In this document: positions 19,408 through 28,902 of the stretch, piece by piece
How the letters are laid out: each line of letters begins with the position of its first letter
How positions within the stretch are numbered: position 1 is the first letter of the stretch
Origin: Rheinheimera sp. MMS21-TC3
Lineage (GTDB): Bacteria > Pseudomonadota > Gammaproteobacteria > Enterobacterales > Alteromonadaceae
Length of the DNA: 64,000 nucleotides
Direction of reading: 5' to 3'
Assembly (NCBI RefSeq): GCF_032229285.1
Contig: NZ_CP135084.1
Coordinates: 1,116,001-1,180,000 of the forward strand
Notes under the pieces: model-generated
Seen by the model: only the letters and a program-made list of their open reading frames with translations
What the model was told of the DNA's origin: nothing
Database searches by the model: none
Translations under genes and position numbers: made by a program

Positions 19408-21594
19408 TTAGCTAAGATCTATTGGGTCTACATCAAGTTGCCATTTAACTTTTCGGGTTAATGGCCAGCTAACTAATTGCGCCAATAATGTTTCTAAAGC
19501 GTTATGTAATACGCTGCGACTGACACTATATAACTGTAGCTGCCAGCGGTATTTACCGGCACGTCGCTCTAAGGGGGAAGGAATAGGGCCGAGCAATTGT
19601 AAGTTTGGCATGTTATGGATTAAGTCGCCAACCTGAGTTAGCCATTGCTGGCAATGTTGAGAGTCATGAGCTTCAGCCCTGAATAGGGCTAAAAATTGAT
19701 AAGGTGGTAACTGGGTATGTTGCCGCTCTAATAAAGCGCTGCGAGCAAAAGCGGCATAGCCATTTTGGATAATATCTTGCAATAAGCTGTGTTCAGGGTA
19801 CTGGGTTTGCAGTAAAACTTTGCCTTGGCTACCGCCTCTGCCGGCACGACCGGCAACTTGGGTTAATAATTGAGCAAGTTGTTCTGGCGCCCTAAAATCA
19901 CTGCTATATAAAGCGCCGTCTACATCAACAATAACCACTAAACTCACATTAGGGAAGTGATGGCCTTTGGCTAACATTTGAGTGCCAACAATTAGCCTAG
20001 CGCCAGGGCTGTTAATATCATCTAGAGCGCTGTTTAGTGCGCCTTTACGCCGAGTACTATCGCGGTCGAGTCGGGTAATTGCGGTATCAGGAAATAAGGT
20101 TTGTAGGTTTTGCTCTAATTGCTCGGTACCTTGGCCTAAAGGAACTAACTGGGTGCTGCCACAGCCACCACATTGCCGAGGGATTGCTTTACTAGCACCA
20201 CAATGGTGACAAATAAGTTGTCGGCTTTGTTTATGATAAGTAGTAAAAGCACTACAGCGGTGACATTCAGTTAACCAGCCACACTCTTGGCAGCTTAATG
20301 CGGGTGCAAAGCCACGGCGATTAAGAAATAGCATTACTTGCTGGCCTAAACTTAATTGTTGGCGAATATTCGCTAAGCTAAGATCGGCTAAACCAAATTG
20401 TAGTGTTTGTTGCTTTAAATCGACTAATGTGAATTTAGGAAGCTGGTAGCCTGTTGCTCTATCTGGCAGGTCTAAGTGGATAAAACGTTGGCTGGCTACA
20501 TTATACAAACTTTCTAAGCTTGGTGTGGCAGAACCAAGCACTATAGGGCAATGCTCTAGGGCCGCGCGTTTAATGGCTAGATCTCTGGCATGATAATTAA
20601 AGCCATCTTGCTGTTTTAAAGACTGGTCATGCTCTTCATCAATAATAATAAGCCCCAGCCGCATAAAAGGCAGAAATAATGCCGAGCGGGTACCTATAAT
20701 AATAGCGGCGGCTCCAGAGCCTGCTTGCTGCCAGCAATGTAAGCGTTCACTATCGGTTAGTGCTGAGTGCCAGCATAAAATAGGTAAATCAAACCGAGCT
20801 TGAAAGCGAGCTAAGGTTTGTGGGGTTAAACCTATCTCTGGCACTATAACTAAAACTTGTTGCTGTTTGACTAATAGCTCAGCGATACATTGTAAGTAAA
20901 CTTCGGTTTTACCCGAGCCGGTCACGCCTTCAATTAAAAAACGTGCAAAGCGACCTTGAGCTTGATTAATGGCAGTAACAGCCAGCGCTTGGTTAGCTGT
21001 CAGTTGTAAGCCCTTAGTGAGTTGTAGTGGTGGCTCAAAGGGGGCAGCTGGCACAGGGTAGGCTGTCACAAGCTCTTTTTTGATTAATTGATTTAAAATA
21101 GCCCGGCTAAATTGTTGCAATAGCATAGATTCGGTTAAATCAGACTGTTGTAATGTTTGCCACAGAGCGTGCTGTTGCCGTGCTCGGCGTAAACTAGTAC
21201 TGTCTAACGCTTTACCTGTGCTAGTTAAACGATAGGCTAAGGGTTGATAATCAGCTAAATTTCGCCCCTCGCGCAATAAGGCGGGTAAGGCGCTAATAAG
21301 CACTTCGCCTAAGGGGTAGTGATAGTATTTAGCGGCAAAACTGAGTAATTCACGCAGTAAGCTTGGTAATACAGGTTTATGATCAATAACAGTAATAACG
21401 GTTTTAAGTTTGTCAATCGCAAAACTGCTGTCAGGTGCCACTTGCCAGACAATTCCTACTAGCTGGCGTGAGCCAAAAGGCACTAGCACTCGACAGCCAA
21501 CAGCCGGTGCTAAATGCTTGGCAGCTAGGTAGTCAAAATGCTGTCTTAGTGGTACTGGCAGGGCGACTCGAATGATAATCACAACAGAGCTCAC
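19408..21594 (-). CDS. priA: Primosomal replication protein N', helicase PriA
   Basis: 3'-5' superfamily-2 helicase that reloads the replisome at repaired forks. An N-terminal DNA-binding domain (RVALPVPLRQHFDYL) is followed by Walker A GVTGSGKTEVYLQ (about 222), the DEEHD box, SATPSLES and QVAGRAGRGG. Between them lies the Cys-rich zinc domain with CQECGWLTECHRC, then CHHCG and CGGCG. It has 728 residues. The start is GTG, since no in-frame ATG lies near the homologous N-terminus. It heads the leftward ftsN-hslVU group and diverges from rpmE. Confidence 0.97.
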   Translation of the reverse strand: MSSVVIIIRVALPVPLRQHFDYLAAKHLAPAVGCRVLVPFGSRQLVGIVWQVAPDSSFAIDKLKTVITVIDHKPVLPSLLRELLSFAAKYYHYPLGEVLISALPALLREGRNLADYQPLAYRLTSTGKALDSTSLRRARQQHALWQTLQQSDLTESMLLQQFSRAILNQLIKKELVTAYPVPAAPFEPPLQLTKGLQLTANQALAVTAINQAQGRFARFLIEGVTGSGKTEVYLQCIAELLVKQQQVLVIVPEIGLTPQTLARFQARFDLPILCWHSALTDSERLHCWQQAGSGAAAIIIGTRSALFLPFMRLGLIIIDEEHDQSLKQQDGFNYHARDLAIKRAALEHCPIVLGSATPSLESLYNVASQRFIHLDLPDRATGYQLPKFTLVDLKQQTLQFGLADLSLANIRQQLSLGQQVMLFLNRRGFAPALSCQECGWLTECHRCSAFTTYHKQSRQLICHHCGASKAIPRQCGGCGSTQLVPLGQGTEQLEQNLQTLFPDTAITRLDRDSTRRKGALNSALDDINSPGARLIVGTQMLAKGHHFPNVSLVVIVDVDGALYSSDFRAPEQLAQLLTQVAGRAGRGGSQGKVLLQTQYPEHSLLQDIIQNGYAAFARSALLERQHTQLPPYQFLALFRAEAHDSQHCQQWLTQVGDLIHNMPNLQLLGPIPSPLERRAGKYRWQLQLYSVSRSVLHNALETLLAQLVSWPLTRKVKWQLDVDPIDLS

Positions 21595-21791
21595 ATTAAT
21601 ACAGAGCTAACAAGTGTAAGGACAGAGCGAATAAATGCCAAGTAAAACAAAAAATCGTATTTAATCTCTACTAGATATTGCAACTTTATTGGTGATGCAT
21701 TAAGCTACGCGCCCTAAATTAACTGAAATTACGTATGGTGTCTGGCAACTGATTTGACCGGATAGCGATGCGGCCTAACGAGGTAACCCCA

Positions 21792-22004
21792 ATGAAATCA
21801 GGTATTCATCCAGAATATAAAGAAATTACGGCAACTTGTACTTGCGGTAATAGCTTCAAAACAAAATCAGCACTATGCAAAGACATTCACTTAGACGTAT
21901 GTTCAGCATGTCACCCGTTTTACACTGGTAAGCAAAAAGTGTTGGATATTGGTGGCCGCGTAGATCGCTTCAAAAAACGTTTCTCTGTATTGGGTAACCG
22001 TTAA
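21792..22004 (+). CDS. rpmE: 50S ribosomal protein L31, zinc-binding form
   Basis: 70-residue ribosomal protein beginning [19 protein letters not shown]. The CxC (Cys16, Cys18) and CxxC (Cys37, Cys40) pairs mark the zinc-containing C+ form, and [10 protein letters not shown] is the conserved tail. The ATG at 21792 is preferred because GAGGT lies 7 bases upstream; an in-frame ATG 24 bases earlier has neither homology nor a good ribosome site. A strong terminator follows. It is divergent from priA. Confidence 0.97.
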   Translation: MKSGIHPEYKEITATCTCGNSFKTKSALCKDIHLDVCSACHPFYTGKQKVLDIGGRVDRFKKRFSVLGNR

Positions 22005-22022
22005 TTGGTATCCAACAGTCAT

Positions 22023-22050
22023 AAAAAAAGCACCTAAGGGTGCTTTTTTT
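22023..22050 (+). terminator. Rho-independent terminator of rpmE
   Basis: AAAAAAAGCACC and GGTGCTTTTTTT form a 12-bp stem around a TAAG tetraloop, ending in a T run, 18 bases after the rpmE stop. Confidence 0.93.
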
Positions 22051-22057
22051 ATGACTG

Positions 22058-22078
22058 TAATTTGTACAGTACAATTTA
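22058..22078. promoter_or_regulatory. Palindromic operator candidate upstream of the malic enzyme gene
   Basis: TTGTAC-A-GTACAA at 22062-22074 is a perfect odd palindrome. After one mismatch it extends outward with TAA/TTA. It lies between the rpmE terminator and the malic enzyme gene, about 235 bases from that gene's start. I cannot assign it to a regulator family. Confidence 0.35.
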
Positions 22079-22312
22079 ATTGTGAGTTATAAGGGCTAAA
22101 AATATATATTTAAAGTAAAGCTTGCTATAACTGTATTGTTTTACGGCTAAAGTAGTATTGTCATTATAAAGCCTGTTTGCTGGTACGATCAGAGAGAATC
22201 TAGTTCTAATCTGTTTTTGCCCTTATTACACTATGTCACTTTTGCATAATGTACATGGCTAATAATAATAATCGCCTTTACATTAGCTCACTTCAACTAG
22301 CAGGATAAAAAG

Positions 22313-23554
22313 ATGTCAGATTTCACAGAACAAGCATTACGTTATCATGCCGAACCTACGCCAGGCAAAATAGGCATCCAGATTACCAAGCCAGCTGAAA
22401 CAGTGACCGATCTCGCTCTTGCCTATAGTCCAGGTGTTGCTGCCCCAGTTAGAGAAATTGCCGATGATGTCGATAATGTCTATAAATACACAGCTAAAGG
22501 TAATTTAGTTGCTGTTATTACAAACGGTACCGCCATCTTGGGGTTAGGAAATTTAGGCCCTATGGCTTCTAAGCCAGTAATGGAAGGTAAGTCGTTATTA
22601 TTTAAACGTTTTGCCAATATAGATTCAATTGATATTGAAGTTACTCACCGCACCACGGAAGAGTTTATTAATACCGTTGCTAATATTGCTGATACTTTTG
22701 GCGGAATTAATTTAGAAGATATAAAAGCACCAGAATGCTTTGAGATTGAAAAAGAATTAATTAAGCGCTGTAAAATTCCCGTTTTTCATGATGACCAACA
22801 CGGCACAGCTATCGTTACTGCAGCCGGCTTATTAAATGCGCTAGAGATCCAAGGTAAAGATATCGCTAAAGCCACTATTGTTTGTATGGGAGCGGGTGCT
22901 GCGGCTATAGCTTGTATGGAGTTATTGATTAAATGTGGCGCTAAACGTGAATATATTTATATGCTAGACACTAAGGGTGTTATTCACACTAGGCGTGAAG
23001 ATTTAAATAAATATAAAACCTTATTTGCCAATAATACTGATAAGCGTACTTTAGAAGATGCTATAACGGGTGCGGATGTGTTTGTTGGGGTATCAGGCCC
23101 TAATGTACTTTCAGCTGAAGCATTAAAGCTAATGGCCGATAATCCGGTTATTTTTGCTTGCTCTAACCCTGATCCTGAAATTGAGCCGGAGTTAGCTCAT
23201 GCTACTCGTGACGATATTATTATGGCAACTGGGCGCTCTGATTATCCTAATCAAGTTAATAATGTTTTATGTTTCCCATTTATTTTCCGCGGTGCCTTAG
23301 ATGTGCGTGCTAGTGAAATTAATGCTGAAATGAAAATTGCGGCTGTTGAAGCAATTAGACAAATTGCGAAAGAGCCTGTGCCAGGTGCGATTTTAAAAGC
23401 ATCAAACGTGGATAAGTTGGAATATGGTAAAACCTATATTATTCCAAAACCAATGGATCCTCGTTTATTATCTCGAGTAGCTAAAGCGGTTGCACAAGCG
23501 GCCATTGACTCTGGTGTGGCACGCTTGCCTTTACCTGAAGGCTATATGGATTAA
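22313..23554 (+). CDS. Malic enzyme, short single-domain form
   Basis: Oxaloacetate-decarboxylating malate dehydrogenase: L-malate + NAD(P)+ to pyruvate + CO2. Conserved blocks are YSPGVAAPVREI, GNLGPMASKPVMEGK, the metal and substrate region LEDIKAPECFEIE, DDQHGTAIVTAAG, the dinucleotide loop GAGAAAIACMELL and CSNPDPEI. At 413 residues it lacks the phosphotransacetylase-like C-terminal domain of the long MaeB. Coenzyme preference cannot be read with certainty. AGGA precedes the ATG. The place between rpmE and metJ matches vibrios. A very strong hairpin follows. Confidence 0.95.
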   Translation: MSDFTEQALRYHAEPTPGKIGIQITKPAETVTDLALAYSPGVAAPVREIADDVDNVYKYTAKGNLVAVITNGTAILGLGNLGPMASKPVMEGKSLLFKRFANIDSIDIEVTHRTTEEFINTVANIADTFGGINLEDIKAPECFEIEKELIKRCKIPVFHDDQHGTAIVTAAGLLNALEIQGKDIAKATIVCMGAGAAAIACMELLIKCGAKREYIYMLDTKGVIHTRREDLNKYKTLFANNTDKRTLEDAITGADVFVGVSGPNVLSAEALKLMADNPVIFACSNPDPEIEPELAHATRDDIIMATGRSDYPNQVNNVLCFPFIFRGALDVRASEINAEMKIAAVEAIRQIAKEPVPGAILKASNVDKLEYGKTYIIPKPMDPRLLSRVAKAVAQAAIDSGVARLPLPEGYMD

Positions 23555-23560
23555 CTAAAT

Positions 23561-23604
23561 TGATATTAGCCTGCTGTTGCCAGCAGGCTAATATCATTGT
23601 TTTA
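23561..23604. terminator. Strong terminator between malic enzyme and metJ
   Basis: A 16-bp perfect stem, with left arm TGATATTAGCCTGCTG, closes a TTGC tetraloop and is followed by TTGTTTT. It ends the malic enzyme transcript. Because metJ converges from the other side, it may act in both directions. Confidence 0.88.
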
Positions 23605-23641
23605 CTGCTTAAATAGATTAATTGTACTTAAAAAGTACTGT

Positions 23642-23977
23642 TTATTCTTCATCTGGATCTGCGTCAATAATAATTGGAATATCTTTACCCTGACTGGTGA
23701 GTATTTCACGAACTTCTTGTGGTATTTGATGCGGGTTATCTTTTCGTAAATCATCATCAGCTGGCAGTGGCTGCCCTGTGAACGCGTGTAAAAAAGCTTC
23801 GCATAATAATTCACTATTAGTGGCATGTCGTAAATTATTGACTTGGCGACGAGTGCGCTCATCAGTTAATACTTTTAATACATTAAGCGGAATTGATACA
23901 GTTATCTTTTTAACAAGTTCAGATTTCTTTCCGTGTTCCGCGTAAGGGTGGATATATTCACCATTCCACTTAGCCAT
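23642..23977 (-). CDS. metJ: Methionine repressor MetJ
   Basis: Ribbon-helix-helix repressor that uses S-adenosylmethionine as corepressor. The DNA-contacting ribbon is [15 protein letters not shown] (about residues 23-37), followed by [35 protein letters not shown], here split as [16 protein letters not shown] and [19 protein letters not shown]. It has 111 residues, against 105 in E. coli, with an acidic tail. It is divergent from the MetL-like gene, and two adjacent met boxes lie in the spacer, so it probably controls itself and that gene. Confidence 0.97.
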   Translation of the reverse strand: MAKWNGEYIHPYAEHGKKSELVKKITVSIPLNVLKVLTDERTRRQVNNLRHATNSELLCEAFLHAFTGQPLPADDDLRKDNPHQIPQEVREILTSQGKDIPIIIDADPDEE

Positions 23978-24341
23978 AATGGTACCTTGTGTTAGTTATT
24001 ATCAGTTTATTGCCTTAGCAAGTGGCGAAATTCTATCGTGTTATGTCAGCGAGTCAAATAATGCAGCATAAATAATATTTTTAGCTAGTAAAATAGCTTG
24101 AACTATAAATTTAGCTGCGTAAAATAAGCCGTCTAGCCGTCTATTTGTGCTGGTTTATAATTTGCCCAAATAAACAATATAACCAGAACTCTATAATAGT
24201 GCTATTGATTCAAAATTGGCTCTGTATTAAGCCGATATTAATTGAGAAGCACTAATAGATTAAAGTTAGCAAGCTCGGGTTAAAGTGAGCATCACTAAGT
24301 TGATATAAATTAAAGCGTAAAATGCATAATGGTAATGAAAC
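23978..24341. other. metJ / metL-like intergenic region (364 bp)
   Basis: No coding frame of note on either strand. The region is AT-rich and holds the two met boxes near its centre. A TATAAT hexamer at 24156-24161 would place its -35 region inside the met boxes; a second TATAAT lies at 24192-24197 without a clear -35. There is no trace of metB, which usually lies between metJ and metL in related genomes. Confidence 0.6.
24127..24142. promoter_or_regulatory. Two tandem MetJ boxes
   Basis: AGCCGTCT is repeated exactly at 24127-24134 and 24135-24142. Each copy matches the MetJ consensus AGACGTCT at seven of eight positions. Two adjacent 8-bp boxes are the minimum MetJ operator. The site lies between the divergent metJ and metL-like genes. 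Confidence 0.85.
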
Positions 24342-25667
24342 ATGTTGAATACAATTAAGCGGGAAGAAAATAGCGAAAATCGAAATGTTGTTGCACAGGT
24401 GCATAAGTTTGGCGGTAGCAGTTTAGCAAACGCATCTCGCTTTCATGCCGTGTTAGAACTCATTTTACAGCAAGACAGCAATCAACCTATATGGGTAGTG
24501 GTATCGGCCCCTGGAGATTGTACAGATGACTTGCTCGCTATTATTGAACAACCAAACGACGCTGACCGACTCATCGCTATACTTGCATTACAGCAAAAAT
24601 TAACTCGACTAATTATTGGCTGTTTACCCGCTAAAATTGCCGCCAATTGTAATCTAAAAATTAAAGCTTGGTTGCAAGATATTCCTTTGTTATTAAGGCT
24701 AGGGAAGCCTAACGATGTGCTGGCGATAGGTGAAAATATATCTGCGTTAGTGTTAAGTGAATTATTACTGTCAAAAGGTGTTGCTGCAGTTAAGTTAGAT
24801 GCGCGAGACTTTTTATATTTCAATAATTATCAATTCGAATTTGTCTACAGCCAACAAAAATTAATAGCACATATCCAACCTGATACTATTCATATCGTCA
24901 CAGGGTATATTGCCAAAGACATGGCTAATAACACTATCACCCTTGGTCGTAATGGTAGTGACTATAGTGCTACTTTAGTCGGTAGTTTAATTAAAGCTAA
25001 CAGCATTAGCATTTGGACCGATGTACCCGCTATATATAGTGCAGATCCAAGATATTTTACTCATGCCCAGCCTTACGTTGCGGTTAATTGGCAACAGGCT
25101 TGTTTATTAGCGCAATTAGGTAACCCAGTATTACATCCCCGAACCTTATACCCACTACAGCAAGGTAAGGCTAGTTTACTAGTGAAAAGTAGTTTTAATA
25201 GCCAAAAACGTGGTAGTGCGGTTGTGTTGAATGCTAAAAGCCAAGATTTTCTGACCACTATACCCCAGGCCCAACTAGTCAGTGTGCCTATAAATGATCC
25301 TTTGTGCATCGATACGGTGGCGCAGCAGATACAGGTGCCATTAAGTCTATTTGATCAAACTAAGGAGCAACAACGATGGTTAGTGCCTTTAGCGGCAATA
25401 ACGCTGTTACTGGAATATTTAGCAAAGAAAATGCTAAAAGCGACTTTAGATCCACAACTTTATTTTGCTATTGCTTGGCTAAAAGCAGAACATACTAGTG
25501 GCCAATGCGATGCAGATAGAATACTAGAGCCCAATAGGGTTCAGCACCGTACTGAAAATGACGAAAAAATTATTTGGCTGTTAGCTGAGCCCTTAGCGAA
25601 TGAAGAACTCAATAAGTTACATGATACTATTTTAAACAAGGCAATTTTACACACTACGCTTTTATAA
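24342..25667 (+). CDS. MetL-type aspartokinase lacking the homoserine dehydrogenase half
   Basis: 441 residues. The aspartokinase domain is complete: KFGGSS near residue 22, the phosphate loop TLGRNGSDYSATLVG (about 205), WTDVPAIYSADPR and GNPVLHPRTLYP. It makes L-aspartyl phosphate for methionine, threonine and lysine synthesis. After about residue 290 the sequence resembles the degenerate ACT-like region of MetL, then stops where MetL enzymes (about 810 residues) continue into homoserine dehydrogenase. No remnant of that domain is seen in the following 205 bp. The gene is divergent from metJ behind two met boxes, which supports origin from metL. The homoserine dehydrogenase must be elsewhere. 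The ATG has a weak ribosome site. Confidence 0.85.
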   Translation: MLNTIKREENSENRNVVAQVHKFGGSSLANASRFHAVLELILQQDSNQPIWVVVSAPGDCTDDLLAIIEQPNDADRLIAILALQQKLTRLIIGCLPAKIAANCNLKIKAWLQDIPLLLRLGKPNDVLAIGENISALVLSELLLSKGVAAVKLDARDFLYFNNYQFEFVYSQQKLIAHIQPDTIHIVTGYIAKDMANNTITLGRNGSDYSATLVGSLIKANSISIWTDVPAIYSADPRYFTHAQPYVAVNWQQACLLAQLGNPVLHPRTLYPLQQGKASLLVKSSFNSQKRGSAVVLNAKSQDFLTTIPQAQLVSVPINDPLCIDTVAQQIQVPLSLFDQTKEQQRWLVPLAAITLLLEYLAKKMLKATLDPQLYFAIAWLKAEHTSGQCDADRILEPNRVQHRTENDEKIIWLLAEPLANEELNKLHDTILNKAILHTTLL

Positions 25668-25872
25668 AATGTAACTGTAAAAGGTGTTTTATGTTAACTA
25701 TTAGTTTCAATGGTTTAAGTTGTTTATTTTCATAAGTTGACGCTAAGTTAGCATTCAAGACTATTACTCTATTGATATAGCTGTTTCAACATAACATAAC
25801 TTGGCGCAGGGATGGTTTTACGTTAATCTGAGAAATAGCATCAGCTGGCTGTTATTGATTCAAGGATGAAAT

Positions 25873-28872
25873 GTGAACCTGCTAAGCTTTAAATTCAACT
25901 ATTTATCTGCAACTTTATGCAAATTTTTTATTGTTTTATCTTTACTGACTATAAGCAGCTTTAGTGCGGCGCTACAACCATCTAATACTTTACTTGAAGA
26001 TTATTTCCAAGAAACTTGGACCACTCGGGATGGCTTACCTCACAATACTATTAATAGTATTACGCAAAGCGATGATGGTTATATATGGATTGCAACTTGG
26101 GAAGGTTTAGCCCGCTTTAATGGTCGTAAATTTGAACTTTTTGGTCGTGGTGAAGAAACCGGTTTACCTGATTCTGGTATTCGCTCTTTAAGCAAAACTT
26201 TAAATAAAGGTATCTTGGTTACGGCCGCTAGGGGAGGCGTTGCCCGTATAAATAAAGGTGCCTGGCAAAGCTGGCAGCCTTTTGGTGTATTAATTAATAC
26301 AGCTGTTGAAGATAAAACGGGTACATTATGGCTGGCCAGTGAAGGCAAAGGTTTATTTCGGCAGCTACCTAATGGCGAACGTCAGCAGTTTACTACAGAA
26401 CATGGTTTACCCAGCAATGTTGTCCATAGTTTAATGCTAGATGCTAAGCAACAGCTTTGGGTTGGTACTGGCCGTGGTTTAGCTTTATTAAATATTGAAT
26501 CTAAACAGATTAAATTTAATGTTTTTCCAGAACTTATATCGCTACCTGTCTTTGTCATTAAACAACAACGAAATCGCATGCTAGTGGGGACTGAGCAGGG
26601 GTTATTTACCATTGAGAATGGTAAGGTTGCTTTTTTAGACTCTACATTACAGCAGCTCGCTGTTTCTGCCTTATCAGTTTCAGGTGATGTTATATGGATA
26701 GGTACAACAGATACAGGATTATATAAGTTTACCAATCAAAAATTAGAGCAGTTAAGTATAGCTCAAGGCCTACCTAATAATCGTATTTTGTCTATTTACC
26801 AAGATCGTGAACAGAGCGTTTGGATTGGTACTAATGGTGGGTTATTTCGGTTACGTGATGCTCCTTTTATTACTTATACCGCTGATAAAGGTTTAGCTGG
26901 TGATTATATTCGTAGTGTTATAAGCCATAGCGATGGCTCTATCTGGGTGGGAAGTAGCCAAGGGATAAGTAAAGTTAAAGGCTCTAACTTTACAAATCTT
27001 GACTTAACTAGCCATAGCAGTGCGCAATCAGTCTTAAGTTTAACCGAAGATCCTGATGGCTCAACATGGATTGGTACTTATACTGATGGCTTGTTGCGCT
27101 GGAAAAATAACAAAGTTATTGACAGTTATAGTCGTAGCAGCGGACTAGCGGCTAATGAAGTTAGAGCTATCTTAAAAGCGCAAGATGGTAGTTTATGGGT
27201 GGGAACTGCCCAGGGTTTAAACCATATCACAGCAACAGGTATTGCAACTATAGGCACTGCCGATGGCTTAGCAGCACCTTTTGTTATAGCTTTATATCAG
27301 CATTCTGATCAGCGCATTTTTGTCGGCACTGGTGCTGGCTTATCTATTATTAATCCGGATGCTAGCATTGAGCAGATAGATTTATCTCATTTAGATGGTG
27401 CTGAATATGTATTTGGTTTTAGCTATGACAAGTTAGCTAACATTTTATGGATAACCACTGATAGAGGCTTAATTGCTTATTATTTTAATGCAGCTAAAGC
27501 AAAAATTATTGGCCGTAATGCTGGCTTGCCAGTAGATAAGTTATTTCAGTTGGTTATCGATAATAAACATAATTTCTGGCTCACCAGTAATAGAGGGGTA
27601 TTAAGGGTTAGTCGGCAAAATGTTATGGCATTTTTAGACAATAGACTAGCAAAACTACCTTATGAATTATTTGGTGAAAGTGATGGCATGCAAAGTGCGC
27701 AGGCTAATGGCGGCTCTATGCCAACAGCAGCCTTAGACTCAGAAGGGCGCGTATGGATAGCCACTTCTAAAGGTGTCAGTGTGGTTGACCCTGAGTTACT
27801 AGCACGTTTTTCAACCAATATATTACCAGTAGTTATTGAGGGCATAAAGGTAGATGGTGCCGCTGTTAAACAAGGCGATAATCTATTAATTAAGGCTGGT
27901 ACAAGCCGTATAGAGCTGCAATTTGCCGGCTTAGGTTATGTTATGGCACAACGTATTTTATACCGCACTAAACTGGTAGGCTTTGATAGTGATTGGGTAC
28001 AGCGCGACAGTAATAATAATGCTGAGTATACTAATTTAGCACCTGGCGACTATCAATTTAAAGTCAGTGCTTCTTATCCGCAAGGCAAGTGGAGTGATGC
28101 CGAAGCCAGTATTAACTTTACGATTGAGCCTTATTATTGGCAGCGGCCATTATTTTGGTTATTTATTTTAGTGGTTATGACTTTGCTTATAGTGTTATTG
28201 ATCCGCTGGCGCTTAGCTATCCTTAAACAACGTGAAGCACTACTAAAAGCGCAAGTTCAAGAAAAGACTTTAGCACTGCAGTTACAGGCAGATAATCTAC
28301 AAAAAGTTGATAAAGAACGTTCCGAATTACTCGTACAATTAAAGCATCAAGCAGAAAGCTTTGAAATCCAAGCAAGGCTTGATGTCCTAACAAACTTAGC
28401 CAATCGTCGAGCATTTGATGAGGCTTTGGCACAAGAATGTGCTAGAGCTAAACGTACAGGTCAGCCGTTATCAATGGTGTTGCTAGATATTGATTACTTT
28501 AAATTAGTTAATGATCAATATAGCCATAGTGTTGGTGACCAAGTGCTAGTGCTGGTGGCCGCCGAAATTAACCAATATTGTCGAGAAGTAGATACTGTTG
28601 CCCGGTGGGGCGGCGAAGAGTTTGCTATTTTGCTACCACAAACAAAATTAACGGATGCTGTGGCTTTATGCGAACGTATTCGTCTAGCTATTATGCAAAT
28701 TGACTGTTCGGACATAGCAGAAAATTTACAGGTCACTATTAGTTTAGGTGTGGCTGAATATAGACAAAACCAACCTTATAACAAACTACTTTCTAGTTGT
28801 GATACGGCATTATATAAAGCAAAACAAAATGGTCGAAACCGAGTTGAAGTCTCACAAAGTTTGATTGGGTAA
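25873..28872 (+). CDS. Periplasmic propeller sensor with GGDEF diguanylate cyclase domain
   Basis: 999 residues. A signal sequence (FIVLSLLTISSFSAA) is followed by about 600 residues of two-component-regulator propeller repeats, recurring as DGxLWVGTxxGLxR-like motifs. A Y_Y_Y domain (about 700-755), one transmembrane helix (about 757-779), a coiled coil and a C-terminal GGDEF domain complete it. The active site GGEEF near residue 913 is intact and an inhibitory RxxD (REVD) lies five residues before it, so it should make c-di-GMP with product inhibition. No histidine kinase domain is present. The start is GTG with AAGGA upstream. The 205-bp spacer before it holds nothing I can name. The argC operator overlaps its stop codon. 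Confidence 0.93.
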   Translation: MNLLSFKFNYLSATLCKFFIVLSLLTISSFSAALQPSNTLLEDYFQETWTTRDGLPHNTINSITQSDDGYIWIATWEGLARFNGRKFELFGRGEETGLPDSGIRSLSKTLNKGILVTAARGGVARINKGAWQSWQPFGVLINTAVEDKTGTLWLASEGKGLFRQLPNGERQQFTTEHGLPSNVVHSLMLDAKQQLWVGTGRGLALLNIESKQIKFNVFPELISLPVFVIKQQRNRMLVGTEQGLFTIENGKVAFLDSTLQQLAVSALSVSGDVIWIGTTDTGLYKFTNQKLEQLSIAQGLPNNRILSIYQDREQSVWIGTNGGLFRLRDAPFITYTADKGLAGDYIRSVISHSDGSIWVGSSQGISKVKGSNFTNLDLTSHSSAQSVLSLTEDPDGSTWIGTYTDGLLRWKNNKVIDSYSRSSGLAANEVRAILKAQDGSLWVGTAQGLNHITATGIATIGTADGLAAPFVIALYQHSDQRIFVGTGAGLSIINPDASIEQIDLSHLDGAEYVFGFSYDKLANILWITTDRGLIAYYFNAAKAKIIGRNAGLPVDKLFQLVIDNKHNFWLTSNRGVLRVSRQNVMAFLDNRLAKLPYELFGESDGMQSAQANGGSMPTAALDSEGRVWIATSKGVSVVDPELLARFSTNILPVVIEGIKVDGAAVKQGDNLLIKAGTSRIELQFAGLGYVMAQRILYRTKLVGFDSDWVQRDSNNNAEYTNLAPGDYQFKVSASYPQGKWSDAEASINFTIEPYYWQRPLFWLFILVVMTLLIVLLIRWRLAILKQREALLKAQVQEKTLALQLQADNLQKVDKERSELLVQLKHQAESFEIQARLDVLTNLANRRAFDEALAQECARAKRTGQPLSMVLLDIDYFKLVNDQYSHSVGDQVLVLVAAEINQYCREVDTVARWGGEEFAILLPQTKLTDAVALCERIRLAIMQIDCSDIAENLQVTISLGVAEYRQNQPYNKLLSSCDTALYKAKQNGRNRVEVSQSLIG

Positions 28873-28902
28873 TAATTCATAAAAAGTGAATAATAATTCT
28901 TG
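28864..28902. promoter_or_regulatory. Paired ArgR (ARG) boxes upstream of argC
   Basis: Two 18-bp boxes at 28864-28881 and 28885-28902 are separated by 3 bp, the standard ArgR operator arrangement. Their cores are TGGGTAATAATTCA and TGAATAATAATTCT, against the consensus TGAATwwwwATTCA; they match at 8 and 9 of the 10 fixed positions. The first box covers the stop codon of the preceding sensor gene, and the second overlaps the argC -35 element. Confidence 0.85.

Noticed and set aside
21742..21757. Second sigma-54-like element (TGGCAA-N5-TTGA) upstream of rpmE
   Set aside because: The -24 half is imperfect, the -12 lacks GC, and a ribosomal protein gene is an unlikely sigma-54 target. It shows that weak versions of the motif occur by chance, which tempers the dusA-pspC promoter call.
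23602..23862. 86-codon minus-strand frame overlapping metJ
   Set aside because: Overlaps the metJ gene in another frame on the same strand; metJ is unambiguous.
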